In this document: one piece after another, positions 1 through 6,864 of the stretch | How positions within the stretch are numbered: the first letter of the stretch is position 1 | How the letters are laid out: each line of letters opens with the position of its first letter | NCBI GenBank assembly: GCA_029004655.1 | Contig: JAQVYP010000032.1 | Coordinates: forward strand, 1-14,341 | Length of the DNA: 14,341 bases | Origin: Oscillospiraceae bacterium | Lineage (GTDB): Bacteria; Bacillota; Clostridia; Oscillospirales; Acutalibacteraceae | Reading direction: 5' to 3' | Translations under genes and position numbers: made by a program | Notes under the pieces: model-generated | What the model saw: only the letters and a program-made list of their open reading frames with translations | Databases searched by the model: none | What the model was told of the DNA's origin: nothing

Positions 1-150
1 CGGCTTACAACGTAATGCCTTACAAGATTACATCTTGCAGTAGCATTCAAAGATTTTGTCGCCCGGTTTAAAATCGGACATACTCCGCGGAAATTTCCCG
101 ACTCAAGGCCGGCCACCTCCCGCATCAACGCATATCTGCACATAACGTGC
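1..150 (-). ncRNA. Candidate structured RNA or 5' leader, cut by window edge
   Basis: No convincing gene lies here. The stretch is much richer in G and C than the other intergenic DNA and follows a good minus-strand promoter whose predicted start is near 150. Read on the minus strand it offers several helices: GCAC/GTGC at 150-138 right at the predicted 5' end; GCGG/CCGC closing 123-87; an inner CCGGC/GUCGG hairpin at 112-98; GUCCG/CGGGC at 79-61; and CAAGAT/ATCTTG around 25-39. This suggests a structured RNA or the leader of a gene beyond the window. I could not match it to tmRNA, RNase P RNA, SRP RNA or a T-box. A ribosomal-protein leader is a guess only. A 41-codon frame open to the edge from 125 has no ribosome binding site. 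Confidence 0.45.
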
Positions 151-156
151 TCAAAT

Positions 157-185
157 ATAATATCACAACGCAGAAGGCTTTGCAA
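157..185 (-). promoter_or_regulatory. Sigma-70-type promoter reading out of the left edge
   Basis: On the minus strand there is a -35 box TTGCAA (185-180), a 17-bp spacer and a -10 box TATTAT (162-157). Transcription would start near 150 and run through the GC-rich structured segment to the window edge. Both boxes are close to consensus and the spacing is ideal. Confidence 0.6.
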
Positions 186-221
186 CATTTATTTTTATTT
201 TTTTGCAAAAAATTAAACAAA

Positions 222-259
222 GATTAAAACAGATTCGACATATTTTACATCGAATCTGT
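222..259 (-). terminator. Intrinsic terminator after the Ser/Thr-rich membrane protein gene
   Basis: A perfect 10-bp inverted repeat, ACAGATTCGA / TCGAATCTGT (229-238 and 250-259), is followed on the minus strand by TTTTAATCTTTG. It begins 30 bases past the stop codon of the gene that ends at 290 and separates it from the outgoing promoter at 157-185. Confidence 0.7.
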
Positions 260-289
260 CATATAATATAAATATTTTAAAATTTTGCT

Positions 290-937
290 TTATGCTCTTG
301 GCTTGCGTGTTTTGCGTTTTTTATTCTTACCTTTTCCTTTTTTAGCTGCTTTTTCTTTCGCTTCCGGATCCATTGGCTTATATACCTTATTATATTTTAT
401 ATTAACAAATAAAATCGCACCGCCGGATAAAAGCATCAATACTATCGGTATCCAAATAGTTTTTGAAATCCATTCTTTTACACTGAAAATATCTTTTGTA
501 GTCTCAGTTTCAGAGCTGGTACTTGCATCACTGCTTACAAGAGTATCTGACGTAGTGCTGACCCCGCCACCCCACTTGGAATTGGTTGTTACTTCATCAT
601 CATCTCCGTCGGGAAGATACGAACTTGTTTTAGTAGTTGATTGGCTTGTAGATGTAGTGACGGATTCAGTTTCAGAGCTTGTTTTACCGCCACCAGTTGT
701 CCCGTCACTACTAGTATTATCTTTAGAGCTTGAATTATCTTTAGAACTTGTATCAACTTGAGAACTAGTATCATCTCGAGAACTAGTATCAGTATTGGAT
801 GATTGTTCAACTGATGAATTTTCTACACTTGGAGTAGAGCTATCATCTGTATCTGTAGCCAATGCAGTCAGCGCAAAACCACTCATTAAAAACATACATA
901 CAAATAAAGCTACAATAGTTTTTCTAAGAGACTCCAC
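290..937 (-). CDS. Secreted Ser/Thr-rich single-pass membrane protein, unknown function
   Basis: 215 residues, start codon GTG. A GGGGGG ribosome binding site lies 9 nt upstream, and this start gives a complete signal peptide. Residues 1-27 form a signal peptide (positive n-region, hydrophobic core, ALA at the cleavage site). Residues 28-150 are a low-complexity Ser/Thr/Asp linker with 6-residue repeats such as DTSSRD, DTSSQV and DTSSKD around 46-78. About 159-180 is a membrane helix, and the last 30 residues are strongly Lys/Arg-rich, which fits a cytoplasmic tail. The expected topology is N-terminus outside, C-terminus inside, resembling a stalk protein. No catalytic domain is visible. The gene begins 54 nt after proS and has no clear promoter of its own, so read-through from proS is likely. 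A reverse-strand frame over the same DNA lacks these features. Confidence 0.82.
   Translation of the reverse strand: MESLRKTIVALFVCMFLMSGFALTALATDTDDSSTPSVENSSVEQSSNTDTSSRDDTSSQVDTSSKDNSSSKDNTSSDGTTGGGKTSSETESVTTSTSQSTTKTSSYLPDGDDDEVTTNSKWGGGVSTTSDTLVSSDASTSSETETTKDIFSVKEWISKTIWIPIVLMLLSGGAILFVNIKYNKVYKPMDPEAKEKAAKKGKGKNKKRKTRKPRA
717..788. repeat. 18-bp imperfect tandem repeat, four units, inside the Ser/Thr-rich gene
   Basis: Units begin at 717, 735, 753 and 771. The last two units share AGAACTAGTATCA-type cores, the first two share TTATCTTTAGA. Each unit encodes one 6-residue Ser/Thr/Asp repeat of the extracellular linker, so copy number could change without shifting the frame. Confidence 0.75.
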
Positions 938-955
938 CCTATATTTCCCCCCACA

Positions 956-973
956 GCGGATAATTTATTCCGC
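956..973 (-). other. Small hairpin between proS and the downstream gene
   Basis: GCGGA (956-960) can pair with TCCGC (969-973) around an 8-base AT loop. It lies 18 nt after the proS stop codon and just before the poly-G ribosome binding site (952-947) of the next gene. There is no T-run on the minus strand, so it looks like an intercistronic hairpin and not a terminator. Confidence 0.3.
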
Positions 974-991
974 ATCAATCAAATTAATAAA

Positions 992-2425
992 TTAATATGC
1001 TTTGCCCCAATAGACTAGCTTATCCGCCGGTTTTCCGCAGCAAACACATTTGTCAGAATGAGCTTCCTGGTTGAACGGCATACATCTTGAAGACACACCG
1101 GCTACTTCCTTAAGCTTGTCTTCGCACTCGCGGCTCCCACACCACATAGCTTTAATGAATCCCGGCTTATTATTTGCAATTTCAATCATTTCATCATAGT
1201 CTTTCGCTACATATGTCATTTCGTTGCGGCGCTCCAGAGCTTTTTCAAAAAGTCCCTCTGATACAAGAGCCAACAGCTTAGGTATTTCTGTTTCTAAATC
1301 ATCAAGAGAAACGAAATGTTTTTCTCTCGTATCACGTCTTACAATAACACACTGATTTTTCTCTATATCCTTAGGTCCTATTTCCAAGCGCAGCGGTACG
1401 CCCTTCATTTCATATTCAGCAAACTTCCAGCCCGGGGATTGCTCGGATTTATCAATATCGACACGGCACACATTTTCTAATCTTTCACAAAGTTCGGTTG
1501 CTTTATCTAGCACGCCTTCCTTATGCATAGCGACAGGGATAATAACAACTTGAGTCGGAGCAACTGCCGGAGGAAGGACAAGTCCGTTATCGTCTCCGTG
1601 CGTCATTATGATTGCGCCTATAAGGCGAGTTGTTGTACCCCAAGAAGTTTGAAACGGATAAACAAGATGATTTTCTTTATCAGCATATTGAATATTAAAA
1701 GCCTTTGCAAATCCATTGCCAAAATAATGCGAGGTTCCGCTTTGCAGAGCCTTACCATCATGCATCAAAGCTTCAATAGTATAGGTATCCTCAGCACCGG
1801 CGAATCTTTCTTTTTCTGTTTTAACGCCCTTTATGACAGGCATACAAAGATACTTTTGGCAAAATTCCTCATATACATTAAGCATTTGTTTTGTTTCATC
1901 AATAGCTTCCGCAGCAGTGGCATGGATTGTGTGACCCTCTTGCCACAAGAACTCGCGCGAACGCAGGAACGGACGGGTGGTTTTTTCCCAGCGAACGACT
2001 GAACACCACTGATTATAAAGTTTCGGCAAGTCGCGATATGAATGAATTATATTTGCGTAATGATCGCAGAAAAGTGTTTCTGATGTTGGACGAACACAAA
2101 GGCGTTCCTCTAATTCTTCGTCTCCGCCATGTGTAACCCAAGCAACCTCAGGTGCGAAGCCAGCAACATGATCCTTTTCCTTTTCCAAAAGACTTTCAGG
2201 TATAAACATTGGCATATAGACATTTTGGTGTCCTGTCTTTTTAAACATGCCATTCATAATACTTTGAATATTTTCCCAAATAGCATAACCATATGGACGG
2301 ATAATCATGCATCCTTTGACGCTAGAATAATCAATCAACTCCGCTTTCAGTACAACATCTGTATACCATTTTGCAAAATCCTCGTCCATGGATGTAATAT
2401 CTTTTACCAATTTATCTTGAGACAT
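992..2425 (-). CDS. proS: Prolyl-tRNA synthetase, short archaeal/eukaryal type
   Basis: Charges tRNA-Pro with proline in the cytoplasm. 477 residues from the ATG at 2425; a GTG four codons upstream lies within the likely GGTGA ribosome binding site and is not preferred. Class II features are visible: RPTSE (112-116), the motif 2 region FLRSREFLWQEGHT (153-166) and, further on, GWKFAEYEMKG with LRLEIGPKD. The large insertion domain of E. coli-type ProRS is absent. Instead there is a C-terminal extension with cysteines near 429, 434 and 460-463 (CVCCGK) ending in Tyr, typical of the archaeal/eukaryal-like class found in many Clostridia. It has its own promoter, and the leader of about 56 nt is too short for a T-box. 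Confidence 0.97.
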   Translation of the reverse strand: MSQDKLVKDITSMDEDFAKWYTDVVLKAELIDYSSVKGCMIIRPYGYAIWENIQSIMNGMFKKTGHQNVYMPMFIPESLLEKEKDHVAGFAPEVAWVTHGGDEELEERLCVRPTSETLFCDHYANIIHSYRDLPKLYNQWCSVVRWEKTTRPFLRSREFLWQEGHTIHATAAEAIDETKQMLNVYEEFCQKYLCMPVIKGVKTEKERFAGAEDTYTIEALMHDGKALQSGTSHYFGNGFAKAFNIQYADKENHLVYPFQTSWGTTTRLIGAIIMTHGDDNGLVLPPAVAPTQVVIIPVAMHKEGVLDKATELCERLENVCRVDIDKSEQSPGWKFAEYEMKGVPLRLEIGPKDIEKNQCVIVRRDTREKHFVSLDDLETEIPKLLALVSEGLFEKALERRNEMTYVAKDYDEMIEIANNKPGFIKAMWCGSRECEDKLKEVAGVSSRCMPFNQEAHSDKCVCCGKPADKLVYWGKAY

Positions 2426-2487
2426 AATTAAAATCACCGTTTTTCTAAAAATATCGTAATTTACACATTTAACGAATATACCCTAAT

Positions 2488-2516
2488 ATTATATTAGTTT
2501 TTGCGTTTTTTTGCAA
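2488..2516 (-). promoter_or_regulatory. Promoter of proS
   Basis: Minus-strand -35 TTGCAA (2516-2511), 17-bp spacer, consensus -10 TATAAT (2493-2488). Predicted start is near 2481, leaving a leader of about 56 nt before the proS ATG. Confidence 0.75.
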
Positions 2517-2527
2517 TACTAAATATA

Positions 2528-2569
2528 AATAATAAATAATATGGGTAGAAGCGTGAGGCTCCTACCCAT
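2528..2569 (-). terminator. Intrinsic terminator of the NifU-like/GGGtGRT operon
   Basis: A 12-bp stem (ATGGGTAG.AGC with GCT.CTACCCAT, one G-U pair when read on the minus strand) around a 5-base loop, 2541-2569. It is followed on the minus strand by ATTATTTATTATTT. It starts 20 nt after the stop codon at 2589 and insulates the operon from the proS promoter. Confidence 0.85.
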
Positions 2570-2588
2570 AAAATCTTTAAAAATTTAA

Positions 2589-3596
2589 TTATCTGTTTGC
2601 TTCTTCAACCGCAACTGCACATGCAACTGTTGCGCCAACCATTGGGTTATTTCCCATTCCGATAAGTCCCATCATCTCAACATGAGCTGGAACAGATGAA
2701 GAACCGGCGAACTGAGCATCGCCATGCATTCTTCCCATAGAATCTGTAAGACCATAAGAAGCCGGGCCTGCAGCAACATTATCCGGATGCAATGTGCGTC
2801 CTGTGCCGCCGCCTGAAGCAACTGAGAAATAGTTAGCGCCGTTCTCGATAGCCCATTTTTTATATGTTCCTGCAACCAAATGCTGGAATCTTACTGGGTT
2901 AGTTGAATTTCCGGTGATAGAAACATCAGCATGCTCATGTTTCATAACTGCAACACCTTCAAGAGCATCATTACAACCGAAGCAGCGAACTTTTGCATTA
3001 TCGCCATCAGAGAAAGCCTTCTCGCGAACAACTTTCAGCTCATCAGTATAGAAATCATAATCGGTTTCAACATATGTGAACCCGTTAATTCTTGAAATAA
3101 TATAAGCTGCATCCTTGCCTAAACCATTAAGGATAACCTGCAATGGCTGAGTGCGAACCTTGTTTGCAGTTTTTGCAATACCGATAGCGCCTTCAGCAGC
3201 TGCAAATGATTCATGTCCTGCAAGGAAGCAGAAACACTTTGTTTCTTCTTTAAGAAGCATTGCACCGAGATTTCCGTGGCCTAAGCCAACTTTTCTTTGC
3301 TCAGCAACAGAACCTGGAATACAGAATGCCTGTAAGCCTTTGCCGATTACTGATGATGCTTCAGATGCATTCTTAACGCCGGACTTCAATGCAAGAGCGA
3401 CTCCCAATGTGTATGCCCAAGCAGCATTTTCAAATGCGATAGGCTGAACACCTTTAACGATTGACTCTACGTTGATTCCCTTTGAGAGGCAAAGCTGCTG
3501 TGCAGCTTCAAGACTCTCAATACCGTACTCAGCGAGGCACTTCTCTATTTTGGCCATTCTTCTTTCTTTGCCTTCAAACTTCATATCGTTAGCCAT
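2589..3596 (-). CDS. GGGtGRT family protein, function unknown
   Basis: 335 residues. The family is named for the Gly-rich motif seen here as SGGGTGRT at residues 261-268; I recognise it by that motif and by its neighbour. Possible metal- or cluster-binding cysteines occur as CFCF (121-124) and CFGC (205-208), but no reaction is established to my knowledge. Other conserved-looking parts are GLGHGNLGAM (104-113) and the Gly-rich tail LIGMGNNPMVG (311-321). No signal peptide or membrane helix is seen, so it should be cytoplasmic. It starts 14 nt after the NifU-like gene behind a strong AAGGAGGT whose first bases overlap that gene's TAA stop, so the two are probably coupled. A role with the scaffold protein in Fe-S chemistry is inferred from context only. 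Confidence 0.9.
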   Translation of the reverse strand: MANDMKFEGKERRMAKIEKCLAEYGIESLEAAQQLCLSKGINVESIVKGVQPIAFENAAWAYTLGVALALKSGVKNASEASSVIGKGLQAFCIPGSVAEQRKVGLGHGNLGAMLLKEETKCFCFLAGHESFAAAEGAIGIAKTANKVRTQPLQVILNGLGKDAAYIISRINGFTYVETDYDFYTDELKVVREKAFSDGDNAKVRCFGCNDALEGVAVMKHEHADVSITGNSTNPVRFQHLVAGTYKKWAIENGANYFSVASGGGTGRTLHPDNVAAGPASYGLTDSMGRMHGDAQFAGSSSVPAHVEMMGLIGMGNNPMVGATVACAVAVEEANR

Positions 3597-3610
3597 TTCG
3601 TTATACCTCC

Positions 3611-4303
3611 TTATTCTTCGCGTGGGTCAACATATTTGACCGCAGAATCAAATCTTCCATATGTACCAATATTCTTCTTGTAAGCTTCATCAGGAGAAAC
3701 GCCGTGACGAATATCCTCAAGCATTTTGCCTACACGAACAAACTGATAGCCTGTGACTTCGCCATTTTCATCAAGGGCCATTTTATTTATATAACCCTCT
3801 GCCATTTCCATATAGCGAACGCCTTTAATACGTGTTGAATACATTGTTCCGACCTGAGAGCGAAGACCTTTACCAAGATCTTCAAGGCCTGCACCGATTT
3901 CCAAACCACCTTCAGAAAATGCTGATTGTGTACGACCATAAACAAGCTGAAGAAAAATTTCACGCATAGCTACGTTTATAGCATCGCAAACAAGATCAGT
4001 GTTAAGACATTCAAGAAGAGTTTTGCCGGGGAGAATTTCTGCAGCCATAGCAGCAGAGTGAGTCATACCTGAGCAACCAATGGTTTCAACCAAGGCTTCT
4101 TCAACAATTCCCTCTTTAATGTTAAGTGATATTTTACAAGCTCCTTGCTGTGGTGCGCAACAGCCAACACCGTGTGAAAAGCCGGAAATATCTTTAATTT
4201 CAGTAGCCTTTATCCATTTGCCTTCTTCCGGAATCGGAGCGGCGCCATGGTGTGGACCTTTAGCAATAGGACACATTTGTTCTACTTCTCTAGAATAATG
4301 CAT
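3611..4303 (-). CDS. NifU/IscU-like iron-sulfur cluster assembly scaffold protein
   Basis: 230 residues, longer than IscU (about 128). Residues 45-110 resemble the NifU N-terminal/IscU fold: GCCAPQQGACKISLNI, then VETIGCSGMTHSAAMAAEI, then LPGKTLLE, with cysteines at 48, 49, 56, 77, 99 and 106. IscU-type proteins bind the nascent cluster through three such cysteines; which ones act here is not clear. The N-terminal 40 and C-terminal 110 residues are extra and not recognised. The ATG has AAAGGAG 7 nt upstream. First gene of a two-gene operon with the GGGtGRT protein, with its own promoter. No iscS/sufS or other Fe-S assembly gene is nearby, so it may serve a dedicated purpose and not general assembly. 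Confidence 0.9.
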   Translation of the reverse strand: MHYSREVEQMCPIAKGPHHGAAPIPEEGKWIKATEIKDISGFSHGVGCCAPQQGACKISLNIKEGIVEEALVETIGCSGMTHSAAMAAEILPGKTLLECLNTDLVCDAINVAMREIFLQLVYGRTQSAFSEGGLEIGAGLEDLGKGLRSQVGTMYSTRIKGVRYMEMAEGYINKMALDENGEVTGYQFVRVGKMLEDIRHGVSPDEAYKKNIGTYGRFDSAVKYVDPREE

Positions 4304-4341
4304 ATATATACTCCTTTCAAGCAGTTAATTTGACTTCTACA

Positions 4342-4370
4342 ATTATATACAAAAACCGGATGAAAAACAA
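4342..4370 (-). promoter_or_regulatory. Promoter of the NifU-like/GGGtGRT operon
   Basis: Minus-strand -35 TTGTTT (4370-4365), 17-bp spacer, consensus -10 TATAAT (4347-4342). Predicted start is near 4335, giving a leader of about 30 nt that contains the AAAGGAG site. The -35 is imperfect. Confidence 0.6.
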
Positions 4371-4429
4371 GTGCAACATTATAATTTGTCGAAAGTTTAA
4401 CAATCTATATAAAATCTTTTTATATTTAA

Positions 4430-4572
4430 TACTATTTCCAATTAAAAAGCTCCCAAAGATTTGCGAGGATTTTGTTTGTGAGGCAAGGCGGGCTATCGCC
4501 CGCCGAGGACGACAACGCAGTCTCGCAAACAAAAGACCGCAAAGATTGAGTGATTTTTAGTTGGAATTAGTA
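4430..4572 (+). mobile_element. MITE-like inverted-repeat element, copy 1
   Basis: 143 bp. The ends are imperfect terminal inverted repeats of about 55 bp, starting TACTATTTCCAATTAAAAA on the left and, read inwards from the right, TACTAATTCCAACTAAAAA. Direct TAA repeats flank it at 4427-4429 and 4573-4575, which fits a 3-bp target duplication. The centre has a perfect hairpin, GGCGGGC-TATC-GCCCGCC. It encodes no protein; the plus frame through it (Arg-rich) has no ribosome binding site. It is nearly identical, in the same orientation, to the copy at 7742-7897. A 3-bp TWA target is known for some IS5-family relatives, so a transposase of that kind acting in trans is possible but not shown. Confidence 0.8.
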
Positions 4573-4622
4573 TAATCTTATGTTAATACAATATAATTAA
4601 AGCGAAAATATTAGAAACAGCG

Positions 4623-4654
4623 AAGAGCTATCGGAATCACCGTTAGCTCTTTTT
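4623..4654. terminator. Hairpin after argF, probable operon terminator
   Basis: AAGAGCTA.CGG pairs with CCG.TAGCTCTT (one T-T mismatch) around loop AATCA. It starts 8 nt after the argF stop codon, which suggests it ends the arginine operon. The T-run (4650-4654) lies on the plus-strand side; the minus-strand exit is TTCGCTGTTTC, a poor tail. It may be bidirectional or stabilise the 3' end. Confidence 0.55.
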
Positions 4655-4661
4655 ATCGCAC

Positions 4662-5576
4662 TTATTTATTGCCGCTCATTACTTTTACCATAATCGCCTT
4701 TTGAGCGTGCAACCTGTTTTCAGTTTCTTCAAAAATTTCTGCTGCATGTTTTTCGAATACTTCAGCTGTAATTTCTTCCTCACGATGTGCCGGCAGACAA
4801 TGCAATACCATCGCATCGGGTGCGGCAACGCTCATAAGCTCGGTATTAATCTGATATCCCTTGAATGCATTTTCACGAATTGCCTTTTCTGATTCTTGAC
4901 CCATTGATGCCCAAACGTCAGTAATAACAACATCTGCATCCTTTGCAGCAACCATTGGTTCTTGACAAGCAATGAACTTATCACCATACTGTGCGGCAAA
5001 TTCCAAAACTTCTGTGGCCGGCTCATATCCTTTTGGAAAAGCCACGGAAACAGTCATTCCAGTTTTAAGTCCTCCAACTATCAGCGAATTCATCATATTG
5101 TTGCCGTCCCCGATAAAACACAGCTTGAGCCCCTCCAGATGACCTTTGAATTCTCTGATTGTCATGAGGTCGGCCATTATCTGGCATGGGTGACAGAAAT
5201 CCGTTAACCCGTTAATGACCGGAATCGAGCCATATTGAGCAAGTTTTTCTACTTCCGTTTGCTCGAATGTCCTAATCATTATGCCGTCCAAGAAACGAGA
5301 CAATACACGCGCAGTATCCTCAACAGGCTCGCCACGCCCAATTTGTAAATCGTTACTGGACAAAAATAATGCCTGACCACCAAGCTGATACATTCCTACC
5401 TCAAATGATACACGGGTTCTGGTTGAAGATTTTTCAAATATCATACCAAGTGACTTTCCGGCAAGATGCGGATGAGGTATTCCGTTTTTAAGTTCGAACT
5501 TTAGTTGATCTGCAAGATTTAACAGCTCATCGATTTCCTCTGATGTCAAATCAAGCATTTTAAGAAAATGGTTCAT
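4662..5576 (-). CDS. argF: Ornithine carbamoyltransferase
   Basis: Joins ornithine and carbamoyl phosphate to citrulline in the cytoplasm, step six of arginine synthesis. 304 residues, the usual length. Carbamoyl-phosphate motif FEKSSTRTR (47-55), DFCHPCQ (126-132) and the ornithine-site HCLPAH (259-264) are intact, so this is an ornithine and not an aspartate carbamoyltransferase. The start ATG has GGAG about 10 nt upstream. Last gene of the operon, 84 nt after argD; that gap holds a hairpin, so its expression may be adjusted separately. A catabolic OTC (arcB) is unlikely because every neighbour is biosynthetic. Carbamoyl phosphate must come from carAB elsewhere. Confidence 0.97.
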   Translation of the reverse strand: MNHFLKMLDLTSEEIDELLNLADQLKFELKNGIPHPHLAGKSLGMIFEKSSTRTRVSFEVGMYQLGGQALFLSSNDLQIGRGEPVEDTARVLSRFLDGIMIRTFEQTEVEKLAQYGSIPVINGLTDFCHPCQIMADLMTIREFKGHLEGLKLCFIGDGNNMMNSLIVGGLKTGMTVSVAFPKGYEPATEVLEFAAQYGDKFIACQEPMVAAKDADVVITDVWASMGQESEKAIRENAFKGYQINTELMSVAAPDAMVLHCLPAHREEEITAEVFEKHAAEIFEETENRLHAQKAIMVKVMSGNK

Positions 5577-5598
5577 TGTTTAATTGCTCCGTTCTGCC

Positions 5599-5610
5599 GC
5601 TGTGCACAGC
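5599..5610. repeat. 12-bp perfect palindrome in the argD-argF gap
   Basis: GCTGTGCACAGC reads the same on both strands and lies between the argD-side hairpin and the argF ribosome binding site. It could be a small hairpin in the mRNA or a protein site; nothing in the sequence decides between these. Confidence 0.4.
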
Positions 5611-5618
5611 CAAAATTG

Positions 5619-5654
5619 AGCTCTTATCTTGCACAGTAATGAATGATAAGAGCT
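5619..5654 (-). other. Intercistronic hairpin between argD and argF
   Basis: Perfect 10-bp stem, AGCTCTTATC (5619-5628) with GATAAGAGCT (5645-5654), loop of 16 bases, starting 6 nt after the argD stop. On the minus strand it is followed by CAATTTTGGC, a weak T-tail. It may act as a partial terminator or as an mRNA-processing or stability element that lowers argF expression relative to upstream genes. Confidence 0.5.
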
Positions 5655-5660
5655 TAGATT

Positions 5661-6845
5661 TTATTGAAAAATTTCTTTAAGTGTGTTTTCAAGAATATCC
5701 AATCCGTCTGACAATTCCTGCATTGAAATATTAAGCGGAGGAAGCAATCTTAAAACAGTTTTTGCGGTAAGAACCAGCAGACCGTTTTCCAAGGCCTTAT
5801 TCGCAACCGATTTGGCATCGTTATTTTCAAGAACTGCTCCAACCATCATGCCAAGTCCGCGAGTTTCCACAACTCCCGGCATGATTTCTAGACGTGATCT
5901 GATATACTTTCCCTTTTCACAAATACCGCTGAGCAAATTAGTATCCTTGAACTGTGATAACACATAATTTGCGCCGGCACACACAACAGGATTTGCGCCA
6001 AATGTCGTTCCATGTGTTCCAGGAGCCAACACATCGCTGCATTTGTCGGATACAATGCATGCACCGATTGGCAAGCCACCGCCCAAACCCTTTGCCGAGG
6101 TCACAATGTCAGGCTTAATGTCAAACTGCTGAAAGCCAAAAAATGTACCGGTACGTCCAACACCTGTTTGAACCTCGTCAACTACTACAAGTATATCAAA
6201 GCTACTGCAATACTCGACCAGTTTTTGAACATATTCTTTGTCCAGCGGCATAACACCGCCCTCGCCCTGAACTAATTCAATCATCACTGCACAGGTTTTG
6301 TTATCGATAACTTCCATTGTCTTTTCTAAGTCATTAGCCGGTGCAAATGCAAAGCCTTCTGTAAACGGGAAGAAATAATTATGAAAAGAATCCTGCCCCG
6401 TTGCTGCAAGAGTTGTTACCGTTCTTCCGTGAAAAGAATTTTGCAGCGTAACAATCTTGTTCCTGTCGTTCTTATATTTATCAAACGAATATTTACGTGC
6501 AATTTTTATAGCGCATTCATTAGCTTCAGCACCGGAATTGCAAAATAGCACCTTTTTCATACTCGACAGCTCAATTAGCTTTTTCGCAGCTTCCAACTGA
6601 GGCTGGGTATAATAAAGATTTGAGGTGTGCTGCAATTTTTTTACCTGAGCACACACAGCCTCTACATATCCGTCATCGCAGTATCCCAGGCTGTTAACAC
6701 CTATACCACTTCCAAAATCAATATACTTTTTATTGTCAATATCAACGGCGGTTGCACCTTTTCCTTCGGTAATACATACAGGAAAACGACCGTAAGTTGA
6801 CATTATCAACTCATCATCTGCTTTTCTAATTTCTTCGAAATTCAT
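5661..6845 (-). CDS. argD: Acetylornithine aminotransferase
   Basis: PLP enzyme converting N-acetylglutamate semialdehyde and glutamate to N-acetylornithine and 2-oxoglutarate. 394 residues from the ATG at 6845; upstream in-frame codons overlap argB and are not used. Class III aminotransferase marks are NSGAEANE (103-110), SFHGRT (137-142), DEVQTGVGR (223-231) and the Schiff-base lysine K252 in TSAKGLGGGLPIGA. Gap to argB is 19 nt; the ribosome binding site (AAGAAGTGAG) is weaker than for other genes here. Related ornithine or succinylornithine aminotransferases look alike, but the operon settles the assignment. Confidence 0.96.
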   Translation of the reverse strand: MNFEEIRKADDELIMSTYGRFPVCITEGKGATAVDIDNKKYIDFGSGIGVNSLGYCDDGYVEAVCAQVKKLQHTSNLYYTQPQLEAAKKLIELSSMKKVLFCNSGAEANECAIKIARKYSFDKYKNDRNKIVTLQNSFHGRTVTTLAATGQDSFHNYFFPFTEGFAFAPANDLEKTMEVIDNKTCAVMIELVQGEGGVMPLDKEYVQKLVEYCSSFDILVVVDEVQTGVGRTGTFFGFQQFDIKPDIVTSAKGLGGGLPIGACIVSDKCSDVLAPGTHGTTFGANPVVCAGANYVLSQFKDTNLLSGICEKGKYIRSRLEIMPGVVETRGLGMMVGAVLENNDAKSVANKALENGLLVLTAKTVLRLLPPLNISMQELSDGLDILENTLKEIFQ

Positions 6846-6864
6846 TAAACTCACTTCTTCTTTA

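Larger units (their letters stand above)
4304..4661. other. 358-bp gene-free region between argF and the NifU-like gene
   Basis: From left to right it holds the ribosome binding site and promoter of the NifU-like gene (4342-4370), an AT-rich stretch, MITE-like copy 1 (4430-4572), a short AT-rich spacer and the hairpin after argF (4623-4654). Short reading frames crossing the element on both strands look like by-products of its repeat and are not called as genes. Confidence 0.7.

Noticed and set aside
1..125. 41-codon minus-strand frame open to the left edge
   Set aside because: Has no ribosome binding site and overlaps a strongly structured stretch; an open frame of this length can occur by chance.
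285..761. 158-residue plus-strand frame opposite the Ser/Thr-rich gene
   Set aside because: It arises from the low-complexity repeats; no ribosome binding site, and the minus-strand frame has a signal peptide, membrane helix and proper start.
1523..2002. 159-residue frame antisense to proS
   Set aside because: Lies wholly inside the well-supported proS gene on the other strand and resembles no protein family.
2426..2487. T-box or other riboswitch before proS
   Set aside because: The predicted leader is only about 56 nt and has no T-box sequence or terminator stem.
4317..4560. Arg-rich short frames on both strands across mobile-element copy 1
   Set aside because: They are translations of the inverted repeat (RRAIARRGR-like), without ribosome binding sites; such frames are easily annotated by mistake.
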